A DNA stretch of 53,157 nucleotides from an uncultured Collinsella sp. (GCA_902490445.1 CABUDZ010000002.1:1-53157), one strand, 5' to 3'. Positions 16,385 to 25,994 are shown, counted from the first letter of the stretch. The notes: generated by a model not told the origin, from the sequence alone. Numbers and translations: made by a program.

Positions 16385-16517
16385 GGGGGCAGACTTAGAC
16401 GCCGAAATGACGAGAGTGGATAATCTCCCACTTTGAGCCTGCAAACAGGCCAAAAACGGGAGATTATCCACTCTCATTCTGCGGGCACTCATTTAAGTCT
16501 GTCCCCAATGAGTGCCC
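16385..16517. repeat. Composite palindromic element with nested and overlapping stems
   Basis: Outer pair: GGGGGCAGACTTA (16385-16397) with TAAGTCTGTCCCC (16494-16506), 12 of 13 bases. Inner pair: GAGAGTGGATAATCTCCC (16412-16429) with its exact complement (16458-16475), whose loop holds GCCTG-CAAA-CAGGC. A third stem, GGGCACTCATT (16483-16493) with AATGAGTGCCC (16507-16517), has the right outer arm as its loop. The arrangement suggests a REP/REPIN-type or MITE element. It lies in the intergenic space downstream of hspR. Confidence 0.85.
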
Positions 16518-16533
16518 GGCAGCGTCGGCGGAG

Positions 16534-16950
16534 CTATAGGTCGCTACCCGTACCTAGCAGCTTGCGCATGACTTGCTCGGGGTTGACTGAGCCGTCGCGC
16601 GGGGCCAGGGCGGTGATCTTCTTCTGCATCTTATACTCGTGCAGCTCGTCCTCGAGCTGGCGCACGCGAGCGCGGAGCTTCTCGTTCTCGCGCTCGCGCT
16701 CCTCGGAACGCTCCTTCATATCGAGGATGCGCACCACGCCGGCAAGGTTGATGCCCTCGTCGGTCAGTTGGTTGATGAGTTCCAGACGCTCGATATCGGC
16801 ACGCGAATACAGGCGCGTGTTACCGCCCGAGCGCTGAGGATTCACCAGGCCCTTGGACTCGTAGACGCGCAGAGTCTGCGGGTGCATGCCGGTCAGCTCG
16901 GCCGCCACGCTGATCATGTACAGCGGTTTGTTCCTATTGTCCTCGGCCAT
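16534..16950 (-). CDS. hspR: HspR, MerR-family heat-shock repressor
   Basis: A 138-residue protein. The N-terminal MerR helix-turn-helix reads MISVAAELTGMHPQTLRVYE, then SKGLVNPQRSGGNTRLYS, matching HspR. A charged coiled coil (about residues 78-115) follows, then a short tail. In actinobacteria HspR, with DnaK as corepressor, represses dnaK, clpB and related operons by binding HAIR palindromes. Here it is the last gene of dnaK-grpE-dnaJ-hspR, 72 bp after dnaJ, giving the usual autoregulatory loop. The shared clpB/dnaK upstream element is the obvious place to test for binding. Confidence 0.92.
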   Translation of the reverse strand: MAEDNRNKPLYMISVAAELTGMHPQTLRVYESKGLVNPQRSGGNTRLYSRADIERLELINQLTDEGINLAGVVRILDMKERSEERERENEKLRARVRQLEDELHEYKMQKKITALAPRDGSVNPEQVMRKLLGTGSDL

Positions 16951-17022
16951 GCTACCTGACCCCTTCCCGTCTCGTTATCGTCCATCATAAGCCCGCGGGC
17001 GTGGGCGTGCGCCGCGACCGCC

Positions 17023-17988
17023 CTAGTACGTCGCCTTGTAACGATTGACCTTCTCGCGATAGTCGCGCGTGTCGGCCTCGCGCAGCTTGGTCATGGCATC
17101 GCGCTCATCGTCGGACAGGTTCGTGGGAACCTGCACCTTGATCTCGACGAGCAGCGCGCCCGTGCGGCCACGGTGCTTAACATCGGGCGCACCCATCTCC
17201 TTAAAGCGGAACTTCTTGCCCGTCTGGGTGCCAGCGGGCACCTTCAGACGAACCGTCGCGCCGCCGGGCGTGGGCACATCCACCGTGCAGCCGAGCGCCG
17301 CCTCGTAGACCGAGACCGGTACCTCCATGGTCACGTCGGCGCCTTTGCGCTTGAACAGCGGGTGCTCCTCCACATGCGTGGTCACGACCAGGTCGCCGCG
17401 CTCGCCACCCGCAACGCCATACTCGCCGCGACGCTTGTAGCGTAGCTTGCCGCCATCGACCGCGCCCGCGGGCACCGAGACCGTGATGGTCTGCTGCTCG
17501 CCTGTCGAGGGAATGCGATAGGTGACCTTGTGCGTCACGCCGCGAAACGCGTCCTCGGCCGTTACGTCGACAGTCAGCGACAGGTCGCCGCCCTTGCGCG
17601 CGCGGCTGCGGCCCGCGCCGGCACCGGCAGCGCCCGCGGCCCCGGCAAAGCCCGAGCCCCAATCGCTGCCCCAGGCGCCGTTGCCGCTAAATATGCTGTC
17701 GAAGATGTCGCCCCAGCCGCTGGCGCCCGCGCCGGCACCGTAGCCGCCGCCATACGCGCCGCCCGCGCCCGGCATGCCGCCAAACATGAGCATCTGGTCG
17801 TACTCTTTGCGCTTCTTCTCGTCCGAAAGCGTTTCGTAGGCCTCGCTAATCTCCTTGAACTTGGCCTCGTCGCCGCCGGCATCGGGGTGATATTTTTGCG
17901 CGAGCTTGCGAAACGCGCTCTTGATCTCTTTGTCGGAGGCGCTCTTGGATACGCCCAGGATGTCATAGAAGGTTTTGCCTGCAGCCAT
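17023..17988 (-). CDS. dnaJ: DnaJ-type co-chaperone without zinc finger (CbpA-like)
   Basis: A 321-residue J-domain protein with HPD at 34-36, then a Gly/Ala/Trp-rich linker (about 70-145), and two C-terminal substrate-binding beta domains (from about residue 150). The four CxxCxGxG zinc repeats of classical DnaJ are absent, so it is a type II (CbpA/DnaJ2-like) protein. It stimulates DnaK ATPase and delivers substrates. The ATG at 17988 follows AGAGGAG closely; the longer frame upstream has no ribosome site. A strong GC hairpin lies between it and grpE. Confidence 0.92.
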   Translation of the reverse strand: MAAGKTFYDILGVSKSASDKEIKSAFRKLAQKYHPDAGGDEAKFKEISEAYETLSDEKKRKEYDQMLMFGGMPGAGGAYGGGYGAGAGASGWGDIFDSIFSGNGAWGSDWGSGFAGAAGAAGAGAGRSRARKGGDLSLTVDVTAEDAFRGVTHKVTYRIPSTGEQQTITVSVPAGAVDGGKLRYKRRGEYGVAGGERGDLVVTTHVEEHPLFKRKGADVTMEVPVSVYEAALGCTVDVPTPGGATVRLKVPAGTQTGKKFRFKEMGAPDVKHRGRTGALLVEIKVQVPTNLSDDERDAMTKLREADTRDYREKVNRYKATY

Positions 17989-18061
17989 CGTAGCTCCTCT
18001 CCTGTTACGTCCGCCGTCCATGCAGACGACGGCCCATGCTTTCATATGGCACTAGGCCAGA

Positions 18062-18091
18062 AAGGGCCCCGGGTGTTGCCCCGGGGCCCTT
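18062..18091 (-). terminator. Intra-operon hairpin between grpE and dnaJ
   Basis: AAGGGCCCCGGG (18062-18073) and CCCGGGGCCCTT (18080-18091) form a perfect 12-bp GC stem with a 6-nt loop. On the minus strand it is followed by TTTC, a weak T-tract. It lies 5 nt after the grpE stop, so it probably terminates part of the dnaK-grpE mRNA or stabilises its 3' end, lowering dnaJ-hspR expression. Confidence 0.7.
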
Positions 18092-18096
18092 CTCAA

Positions 18097-18939
18097 TTAC
18101 TCCTCGGTGCTCTCGGCCGTATCGGCCGCAGCATCCTCGGGCGCCGCTTCGGGCTCCGGTGCGGGGCGCTTCTCGCCACCGTAGGTCACCGTCACCATCG
18201 CGGAGCGCAGGATGCGGTCCGCCATGCGGTAGCCCTTCTGGTACACGTCGTTGACGGTCTCGTCGTACTGCGATGCGTCCTCGACACGCCCCACGGCCTG
18301 GTGCTCGAGCGGATCGAACGCCTCGCCCTTGGGGTCGATGGGCTCAACGCCCTCGTGCGCAAACACATCGAGCAGCTTGGCATGTACCGCGTCAACGCCA
18401 TCGACGAACTGCTTAAAGTCGTCGGAAAGCTCTTGGCTGCGGGCATGGTCGATCGCGCGCTCGATATCGTCGATCACCGGCAACAGCGCAGTGACAAGCT
18501 TCTCGGTCGCGCGTTCGCGCTCGGCGATACGCTCGCTGGCGGTGCGGCGACGGAAGTTCTCCCAGTCGGCCTGCAGACGGGCGGTACGCTCGGTGGCGTC
18601 CTTTGCCTTGTCCTCGGCGGCCTTCTGGGCCTCTGCCGCAGCATCGAGCTCGTTGCGCACATCGGCAAGCTCCTTTTGGGCCTGCTCGAACTTGAGCTTA
18701 AAGTCGTTGTCGGCGGCTTCTTCACCGGCGCGGATAGCGGCTTCCACCATCTCGTCCTCGGTCATCGTCGCCTCCTTGTTGGAATCCTCTACCTGGTTCT
18801 CGGCAGCCTCGGCGGCCGGGGCCTCGTTGGCCTCGGTATCGTCGACGGCCTCTACGGGAATCTTCACGTCCTTCTCCTCAGAGTCAACGGGGGCGGTGCC
18901 AGCGGCGGCCGCCTCCGTGCGAGCTTTACGGGCGGACAT
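18097..18939 (-). CDS. grpE: GrpE nucleotide-exchange factor of DnaK
   Basis: A 280-residue protein. Residues 1-80 are acidic and low in complexity, the middle is a long helical dimerisation segment (about 80-145, with QADWENFRRRTASERIAERERATEKL), and the C-terminal beta domain contains the GrpE signature (EHQAVGRVEDASQYDETVNDVYQKGYRMADRILRSAMVTVTY). It releases ADP from DnaK. Its start is 2 nt from the dnaK stop, with GAGG 12 nt upstream. An internal ATG at 18765 has a much better ribosome site, so a shorter 222-residue form is plausible. Confidence 0.94.
   Translation of the reverse strand: MSARKARTEAAAAGTAPVDSEEKDVKIPVEAVDDTEANEAPAAEAAENQVEDSNKEATMTEDEMVEAAIRAGEEAADNDFKLKFEQAQKELADVRNELDAAAEAQKAAEDKAKDATERTARLQADWENFRRRTASERIAERERATEKLVTALLPVIDDIERAIDHARSQELSDDFKQFVDGVDAVHAKLLDVFAHEGVEPIDPKGEAFDPLEHQAVGRVEDASQYDETVNDVYQKGYRMADRILRSAMVTVTYGGEKRPAPEPEAAPEDAAADTAESTEE
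18765..18777 (-). promoter_or_regulatory. Strong internal ribosome binding site and ATG within grpE
   Basis: AAGGAGG (18771-18777, minus strand) lies 5 nt before an in-frame ATG (18765) that begins MTEDEMVEAAIRAG. This is one of the best Shine-Dalgarno matches in the window and sits at the border between the acidic N-terminal extension and the helical core. Confidence 0.7.
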
Positions 18940-18941
18940 GA

Positions 18942-20834
<1,893 letters not shown>

Positions 20835-20943
20835 TAGAAATTCCCTCTCTCTTTTGCGTTCGCGCCGCCTCGACGATCTGTCGCGCGGCGCTTCGGCTTG
20901 TCTTTCAGGATGTAGTGTATCCCCTTATGGGCCGGAATATACA

Positions 20944-20970
20944 AAATCTAAGTCAATTCATATAAGATTT
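20944..20970 (-). promoter_or_regulatory. Putative heat-shock operator/promoter element of the dnaK operon
   Basis: Plus strand AAATCTAAGTC, 5 nt, ATATAAGATTT; all 22 fixed bases match the clpB element at 12338-12364. Towards dnaK a TATATT (-10-like, 20937-20942) follows at about the same offset as TATAAG does at clpB. A looser inverted repeat, TCTGAGA-N8-TCTCAAA (20977-20998), resembles HAIR half-sites and lies just upstream. Confidence 0.65.
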
Positions 20971-21106
20971 CTTATCTCTGAGAGTTTAGGTTCTCAAATG
21001 CGCAGGTAGATGCACTGTTTGAGTTCTCGGCAGATCTATTGAGATCTATGTAGAGTTGACTAAGGTGCGAGCCTGGGGCGTGTGGAGCAGTCTGGGGCGG
21101 CCTTGG

Positions 21107-21214
21107 GGAAAGCGCGTCCCGTTTTGAACGTAAATTCCGGGACGCAGCTTCCGCCGGGCAGTCCAACCGGAAACTGTGTCCCGTTTTGGACGTGGATTAC
21201 GGGATGCGGTTTCC
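21107..21214. repeat. Two REP-like hairpins (GGAAA-NNGC-GTCCCG type)
   Basis: Unit 1: GGAAAGCGCGTCCCG (21107-21121) with CGGGACGCAGCTTCC (21138-21152). Unit 2: GGAAACTGTGTCCCG (21169-21183) with CGGGATGCGGTTTCC (21200-21214). Each is an imperfect 15-bp stem with a 16-nt loop beginning TTTTG. The same unit occurs three more times at 52929-53098. The rest of the 20971-21349 spacer shows no gene. Confidence 0.85.
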
Positions 21215-21349
21215 GCCAGCGCGCTCAATCGCCCTAGATTTCAAGTCACCTATAGCTAACATTTGCGCAGCTCAACGGCCTCACCTGCATGTTTTTTAGT
21301 AAGCCGCGGCATACTCGGCGAACGGTATGAAGATGCCGGCCAGAGGGTA

Positions 21350-21377
21350 TTGCAAACGGTCGCTCCCGTGGTATGTT
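21350..21377 (+). promoter_or_regulatory. Possible promoter of the ferredoxin gene
   Basis: TTGCAA (21350-21355), 16-nt spacer, TATGTT (21372-21377), about 60 bp before the start codon. Each hexamer is one or two mismatches from consensus. Confidence 0.35.
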
Positions 21378-21438
21378 TTTGCCCGAATCAAACCGGCGCG
21401 CATCGCCTGTAGCGTCGGTCAACAGAGAGGAAACTACC

Positions 21439-21624
21439 ATGGCTCATCCCGTAATTGATGCCGACGAGTGCATCGCTTGTGGCGTTTGCGTCGACTCCTG
21501 CCCCGCTGGCGTTCTGGAGCTCCAGGACGTCGCTACCGTCGCTGACGAGGATTCCTGCGTCGCCTGTGGCGCTTGCCAGGACGCTTGCCCCGCCGGCGCG
21601 ATCACCGAGATCGTCGAGGAGTAA
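21439..21624 (+). CDS. 2[4Fe-4S] bacterial-type ferredoxin
   Basis: A 61-residue protein with two clostridial-type motifs, CIACGVCVDSCPAG and CVACGACQDACPAG, each giving CxxCxxCxxxCP. It carries low-potential electrons in the cytoplasm, as expected for an anaerobe. ATG 21439 follows GAGAGGAAACTACC; the upstream open frame has no ribosome site. It is monocistronic and shares a bidirectional terminator with the convergent nad operon. Confidence 0.95.
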   Translation: MAHPVIDADECIACGVCVDSCPAGVLELQDVATVADEDSCVACGACQDACPAGAITEIVEE

Positions 21625-21667
21625 CAACTCCCCCACTTGCACACTCACAAGTACACCGTGCACAAAA

Positions 21668-21703
21668 AAGGAGGCCTCCGCATCGCCGCGGAGGCCTCCT
21701 TTT
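21668..21703. terminator. Bidirectional terminator between the ferredoxin gene and niaR
   Basis: AAGGAGGCCTCCGC (21668-21681) pairs with GCGGAGGCCTCCTT (21688-21701). A's flank the left side and T's the right, so it can stop both convergent transcripts. Confidence 0.9.
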
Positions 21704-21712
21704 GCATGTGTT

Positions 21713-22258
21713 CTAGGACAAATCATCCTCGTAGGGCATTAAATCGGCAAGGTAGCCCTTCTCCTTGAGCATGGCCTCGATCTCGTCGAGAGTTTGCTCG
21801 TCATCTGCCGCAATGCGATGGAAGTGATAGCCACTCGTCACCGTTAATAGTGGAAAGCTCTTGCCGCTCTCGATATCGTGCAGGTAGCGCTCAACATCGC
21901 GACGATTGCGAATGTCCAGGTCGGCCGTGATCTTACCGTACACGCGGTGATTGACGATCACGTTGAGCACGGCGCCGCCGGCGTCGACGATACTCGTGAG
22001 CTCATCGCCTGCCTGCTCCACGCTGTGGCGAACCTTGACCAAGCGCGTGGGCACGGCGGGGCTGCTGGGGGCCTCCTGTAGTACATAGCCGCGATTGGTG
22101 GCGACGATATCGTGCCCGTCGGCGCGCAGCAGGGCGATGTCCTGCACCACGACCTGACGGCTCACGCCCACCTCGCGGGCAAGAGCACTGCCCGAGACAG
22201 GATCCTTGGCTTCCTCGAGCACGGCCATGATGGAACGGCGACGCTCGCGTGCATTCAT
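21713..22258 (-). CDS. niaR: NiaR (YrxA-type) repressor of NAD biosynthesis
   Basis: A 181-residue protein. The N-terminal HTH_11 domain (about 1-60) includes GSALAREVGVSRQVVVQDIALLRADGHDI. The C-terminal 3H domain is named for its three conserved His segments, seen here as VRHSVEQ, VNHRVYG and GYHFHRI. NiaR binds nicotinate as corepressor and a metal through the histidines. It is the last gene of nadA-nadB-nadC-niaR, with its start overlapping the nadC stop (TAATG), so translation is coupled. It probably binds the palindrome at 25621-25664. Confidence 0.92.
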   Translation of the reverse strand: MNARERRRSIMAVLEEAKDPVSGSALAREVGVSRQVVVQDIALLRADGHDIVATNRGYVLQEAPSSPAVPTRLVKVRHSVEQAGDELTSIVDAGGAVLNVIVNHRVYGKITADLDIRNRRDVERYLHDIESGKSFPLLTVTSGYHFHRIAADDEQTLDEIEAMLKEKGYLADLMPYEDDLS

Positions 22259-23118
22259 TATTTACCGTCCAGCAGACGCAGGTGCTTAAGCGAGAGGTCG
22301 AGAATCGGCGCAGAGTGCGTCAATGCCCCCGAGCTAATAAAGTCAACGCCCAGGTCGGCGAGCGCGCGGATATTGTTAGCGTCCACGTTGCCCGAGCACT
22401 CGGTCTTGGCGCGGCCGGCGATAAGCTCAATCGCTGCAGCCATGTCGTCGTGGGTCATGTTGTCGAGCATGATGATATCGGCACCGGCCTCCACGGCCTC
22501 GCGTACCATGTCCAGGTTCTCGCACTCAATCTCGACCGTCGTGGTAAACGATGCGTGGGCGCGTGCCATCTCAATCGCACGCGTCACACCACCGGCGGCG
22601 TCGATATGGTTGTCCTTGAGCATGACAGCCGTCGACAGGTTGTAGCGGTGGTTGCTGCCGCCGCCGATCTCGACCGCAGCCTTCTCGAAGACACGCATGC
22701 CCGGCGTGGTCTTGCGCGTGTCGACAAGCACGGTCTTGGTACCTTCGAGCGCCGCTGCCATGTTGTGCGTGTAGGTGGCGATGCCGCTCATGCGCTGCAG
22801 GTAGTTGAGCGCCACGCGCTCGCCCGAAAGCAGCACGCGCGCGTCGCCGCGCACCTGGCCCACGTGGTCGCCGGCATGCACCTCGTCGCCATCCGAAACA
22901 TCGAACAACACGGAGCTCTGCGGATCCAGCAGCTCAAAGGTGCGGGCAAACACATCCAAGCCGGCGATGATACCGTCGGCCTTGGCGATGAGCTCAACGG
23001 TAGCGGGACGCGCCGTGGGGCACACGCTCGCCGTGCTCACGTCCTCAAACGTAATGTCCTCGCGCAGAGCCTGCAGAATCAGATCATCGACGACGAGCTT
23101 CATGGTAATGGGATTCAT
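22258..23118 (-). CDS. nadC: NadC, nicotinate-nucleotide pyrophosphorylase (carboxylating)
   Basis: A 286-residue protein that converts quinolinate and PRPP to nicotinate mononucleotide, CO2 and PPi. Family segments seen are ERVALNYLQRMSGIAT, LVDTRKTTPGMR, EIGGGSNHRYNLSTAVMLKDNH, VEIECENLDMVREAVEAGADIIMLDN, and the C-terminal VDFISSGALTHSAP. ATG 23118 with GAGGAG upstream overlaps the end of nadB. It is the third gene of the operon. Confidence 0.96.
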   Translation of the reverse strand: MNPITMKLVVDDLILQALREDITFEDVSTASVCPTARPATVELIAKADGIIAGLDVFARTFELLDPQSSVLFDVSDGDEVHAGDHVGQVRGDARVLLSGERVALNYLQRMSGIATYTHNMAAALEGTKTVLVDTRKTTPGMRVFEKAAVEIGGGSNHRYNLSTAVMLKDNHIDAAGGVTRAIEMARAHASFTTTVEIECENLDMVREAVEAGADIIMLDNMTHDDMAAAIELIAGRAKTECSGNVDANNIRALADLGVDFISSGALTHSAPILDLSLKHLRLLDGK

Positions 23119-23121
23119 GGT

Positions 23122-24498
23122 CTACTCCTCCACGGCCTGCGTGCCGGCGGCACGGGCCAAATCATCGATTGCAAGGGTATCTGCGCTCAGAGCGCGATGG
23201 CGGCCATCGAGCGCGGGCTCGCCCGCCTGCTCCACGGCAAGCGACTCGCCGGTACGCATGTGCCAGGCGGCACGGCGACCCCAGACCAGCGCCTCGAGCA
23301 AGCTATTTGATGCAAGACGGTTCTTGCCGTGAACGCCATTGCAAGCCGTCTCGCCGGCGGCGTAGAGTCCGGGCATCGAGGTGCGGCCGTCCTTGTCGAC
23401 CCACACGCCGCCCATAAAGTAGTGCTGCGTGGGCGTAACGGGAATGGGCTCATCCAGGATGTCGCGACCGTCCTCCAGGCAGCGCGCGCGGATGTTGGCA
23501 AAGTGCCCGGTCACCACGTCGCGCTCGACGGGGGCAAAGCTCAGCCACTCGTGCTCGGTGCCGTCGAGCTTCATCTGCTCGCGAATAGCGGCGGCGACCA
23601 CATCGCGCGGCTGCAGCTCGTCGGTAAAGCGCTCGCCGGCGGCGTTGAGCAAAATTGCGCCCTCGCCGCGGCAGCTCTCGCTGATCAGGAAGGTACGGCC
23701 CGGCTGCGGCGAGAACAGCCCCGTGGGATGAATCTGCACGTAGTCCAGGTGCTCCATCTTAATGCCATGCTCCTGAGCGATGTAGCAGGCGTCGCCGGTG
23801 AGCTGCGGGTAGTTGGTCGAGTGATCGTATACGCCGCCGATGCCGCCCGTTGCCCACAGCGTCTGGCGGGCATGGATCTTAAACGGCTCGCCGGCATGCA
23901 CGCCCTCGGCGGCATTTGTCAGCTCGTCGGCGGGACGAACCGAGTTGTCCTCGTCCACGGAAACGGCGACGACACCGGCACACACCGTGGCGCCGTCACG
24001 CTCGGCCGTCAGGATGTCGGTCATGGCCACGTGCTCCAGAATCTGCACGTTGTCCAGCTTGCGAACGGCCTGGAGCAGCCTGGTCGTGATCTCCTTGCCC
24101 GTAATATCGGCATGGAAGGCAATGCGCGGGCGGCTGTGCGCGCCCTCGCGGGTAAAGTCGAGGCTGCCGTCGGCCTTGCGCTCAAAGTCCACGCCCATGG
24201 CCAGTAGGTCGTTGATGACCGAGCGGCTCGAGCGGATCATGATGTCGACGCTCTCGCGGCGGTTCTCGTAGTGGCCGGCGTGCATGGTGTCCTCAAAGAA
24301 GGCATCGTAGTCCGAGCCCTCGGGCAGCACGCAGATGCCGCCCTGCGCGAGCATCGAATCGCACTCGTCGACGGCGCCCTTGGAGAGCATGATCACGCGC
24401 GTGCTCGTCGGCAGGTTGAGGGCCGCGTACAGGCCCGCCACGCCGCAGCCGGCAATGACGACGTCGCACTCCATATCGGGGTATTGCTTGGTTTCCAC
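23122..24498 (-). CDS. nadB: NadB, L-aspartate oxidase
   Basis: A 458-residue flavoprotein that oxidises L-aspartate to iminoaspartate for quinolinate synthesis. The FAD-binding segment near the N-terminus is DVVIAGCGVAGLYAAL; then come MLAQGGICV, the catalytic-domain segment DITGKEITTRLLQ, GGIGGVYDHSTNYPQLTGD, QIHPTGLF and HYFMGGVWVDKDGRTSMPGLYAAGETACNGVHGKNRLASNSLLEALV. The start is GTG 24498 with GGAGAGGA five bases upstream; the frame remains open further upstream but without homology. It lacks much of the C-terminal helical extension of E. coli NadB. In anaerobes fumarate can serve as electron acceptor. Confidence 0.94.
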   Translation of the reverse strand: METKQYPDMECDVVIAGCGVAGLYAALNLPTSTRVIMLSKGAVDECDSMLAQGGICVLPEGSDYDAFFEDTMHAGHYENRRESVDIMIRSSRSVINDLLAMGVDFERKADGSLDFTREGAHSRPRIAFHADITGKEITTRLLQAVRKLDNVQILEHVAMTDILTAERDGATVCAGVVAVSVDEDNSVRPADELTNAAEGVHAGEPFKIHARQTLWATGGIGGVYDHSTNYPQLTGDACYIAQEHGIKMEHLDYVQIHPTGLFSPQPGRTFLISESCRGEGAILLNAAGERFTDELQPRDVVAAAIREQMKLDGTEHEWLSFAPVERDVVTGHFANIRARCLEDGRDILDEPIPVTPTQHYFMGGVWVDKDGRTSMPGLYAAGETACNGVHGKNRLASNSLLEALVWGRRAAWHMRTGESLAVEQAGEPALDGRHRALSADTLAIDDLARAAGTQAVEE

Positions 24499-24553
24499 AG
24501 GAATCCTCTCCCTTAAATGTGACATAAGGGACCGTCCCTCATGCCGCATTGTT

Positions 24554-25579
24554 CTAGCGCGCCGCGTACTCGAGCATGCGGTCGAGCGTGAGCTTGGCCT
24601 GGCCGGCGGCCTCGTCCGACACGCCGATCTGCACCTCGCCCTCGCCCGTCTCCAGGCAGCGTACGAGCTTTTCGAGCGTGATGAGATCCATGTTGACGCA
24701 GGTGGGCTGCACCGCGGGGAAGTAGAACTTCTTGCCGGTGCCCTGGCAGCGGCGCTCGAGCTCGTAGAGCACGCCACGGACCGTCACGATAATGAACTCG
24801 CTCGCGTCGGACTCCTCGGCATACTTGATGATGCCGGCGGTGGAGCCAATGTAGTCGGCCTCGGCAAGAACGTCGGCCTTGCACTCAGGGTGCGCCAGCA
24901 CGAGCGCGTCGGGATGGGCCTCCTGCGCGTCGACGATCTGCTCGACGGTGATGATGTGGTGGCGCGGGCAGTAGCCGTTGTTGAGGATGACGTGCTTTTG
25001 CGGCACCTGCTCGGCTACGAAGCGGCCCAGGTTTTGATCGGGGATAAACAGGATGTGCTGCTGTGGCAGCTCGGATACGATCTTGACGGCGTTGGAGCTG
25101 GTGACGCACACGTCGCTCCAGCTCTTGATCTCGACCGTCGAGTTGACGTAGCAGACGACAGCTAGGTCGTCGCCGTACTCGGCGCGCGCCGCATCGACCG
25201 TCTCGCGCTTGACCATGTGCGCCATGGGGCAGTCCGCACCCGGCTCGGGCAGCAGCACGGTCTTGGTGGGGTTGAGCAGCTTGGCGCTCTCGCCCATAAA
25301 CTCCACGCCGCACAGCACGATAGTCTGCTGCGGCAGGCTTTTGGCAAGCTTTGCCAGGTAAAAGCTGTCGCCGACGTAATCGGCAACGGCTTGGACCTCG
25401 GGCACCACGTAATAGTGTGCCAGGATCACCGCGTCACGTTGGGTTTTTAGTTGCTGAATAGCCTCGACGAGCTCTGCGGGCACCAATGCCGCGCGCTCCG
25501 TTGCCGTCGTTGCCGATGCCAGGCCGGCCGCAATGTCGCGTGCAAGCTCCGATGCATCCATGTTCGCGCTCTGTGCCAT
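24554..25579 (-). CDS. nadA: NadA, quinolinate synthase
   Basis: A 341-residue [4Fe-4S] enzyme that condenses iminoaspartate with dihydroxyacetone phosphate to quinolinate. The three cluster cysteines are in CGVEFMGESAKLL, NNGYCPRHH and QPTCVNMD. AHYYVVPEVQAVADYVGDSF and the HPEC segment are also typical. The ATG at 25579 follows AGAGGGG; a TTG directly before it is an alternative start. It is the first gene of the nad operon. The 55-bp gap to nadB contains AGGGAC-C-GTCCCT (24527-24539), a GGGAC-type palindrome. Confidence 0.96.
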   Translation of the reverse strand: MAQSANMDASELARDIAAGLASATTATERAALVPAELVEAIQQLKTQRDAVILAHYYVVPEVQAVADYVGDSFYLAKLAKSLPQQTIVLCGVEFMGESAKLLNPTKTVLLPEPGADCPMAHMVKRETVDAARAEYGDDLAVVCYVNSTVEIKSWSDVCVTSSNAVKIVSELPQQHILFIPDQNLGRFVAEQVPQKHVILNNGYCPRHHIITVEQIVDAQEAHPDALVLAHPECKADVLAEADYIGSTAGIIKYAEESDASEFIIVTVRGVLYELERRCQGTGKKFYFPAVQPTCVNMDLITLEKLVRCLETGEGEVQIGVSDEAAGQAKLTLDRMLEYAAR

Positions 25580-25620
25580 CAAGGCCCCTCTCTTTTGGCG
25601 AATCTTGGGGCTTTAGTATG

Positions 25621-25664
25621 ACACCTGGCTTTACAGCTGACAAGACAGCTGTAAAGCCAGGTGT
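25621..25664 (-). promoter_or_regulatory. 19-bp perfect palindrome, likely NiaR operator of nadA
   Basis: ACACCTGGCTTTACAGCTG (25621-25639) and its exact complement (25646-25664) flank ACAAGA. It is about 40 bp upstream of the nadA start, in an operon that encodes NiaR. The outer ACACCTG halves resemble what I recall of NiaR half-sites. The inner parts (CAGCTG) could be a second overlapping site. NiaR binding is inferred. Confidence 0.75.
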
Positions 25665-25683
25665 AAAGTTGGAATAAAGATTC

Positions 25684-25752
25684 AATCATGCGGCGGGTCC
25701 ATTTTCGAACTGGCAAGCTGAGGATAGTCGAAAATGGACCCGCCCCATGATT
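25684..25752. repeat. 16-bp inverted repeat (GCGGGTCCATTTTCGA)
   Basis: GCGGGTCCATTTTCGA (25693-25708) pairs exactly with 25728-25743; the pairing resumes outside with AATCATG/CATGATT. It has a 19-nt loop and no T-tract. It lies between the nad operator and the next palindromic element. Confidence 0.8.
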
Positions 25753-25785
25753 CGAGCAGCCTGTTTTGTCCTGGACCAAGGGGCA

Positions 25786-25994
25786 GTGGTCAAAAAGGGC
25801 CAAATATGAGTACTGTCACCAAATTAGTAGCAGCGATTTTCCGGTCCAGAGCAGCAAAATCGCCTTGTTTGGAGCCCGATCGCGACTCTGAAGAACGAAA
25901 ATCGATGCACTTTTGGCCTCTGGCACCGATTTTTGAGGCCATTTGGCTGCCACTAAACTGGTAACAGTACTCATATTTGGCCCTTTTTGACCAC
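25786..25994. mobile_element. 209-bp palindromic MITE-like element
   Basis: Two 48-bp terminal inverted repeats, 25786-25833 and 25947-25994, pair at all but about five positions (GTGGTCAAAAAGGGCC... with ...GGCCCTTTTTGACCAC). The roughly 113-bp centre holds no gene. The structure is that of a miniature inverted-repeat element or a very long hairpin; no target duplication was identified. Confidence 0.75.

Noticed and set aside
20977..20998. True HAIR element of HspR
   Set aside because: TCTGAGA-N8-TCTCAAA resembles HAIR half-sites, but the spacing is 8 rather than 7 and no equivalent lies before clpB, so it was only noted as a weak candidate.
24527..24539. Terminator between nadA and nadB
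   Set aside because: AGGGAC-C-GTCCCT is only a 6-bp palindrome without a T-tract; better seen as a GGGAC-type repeat.
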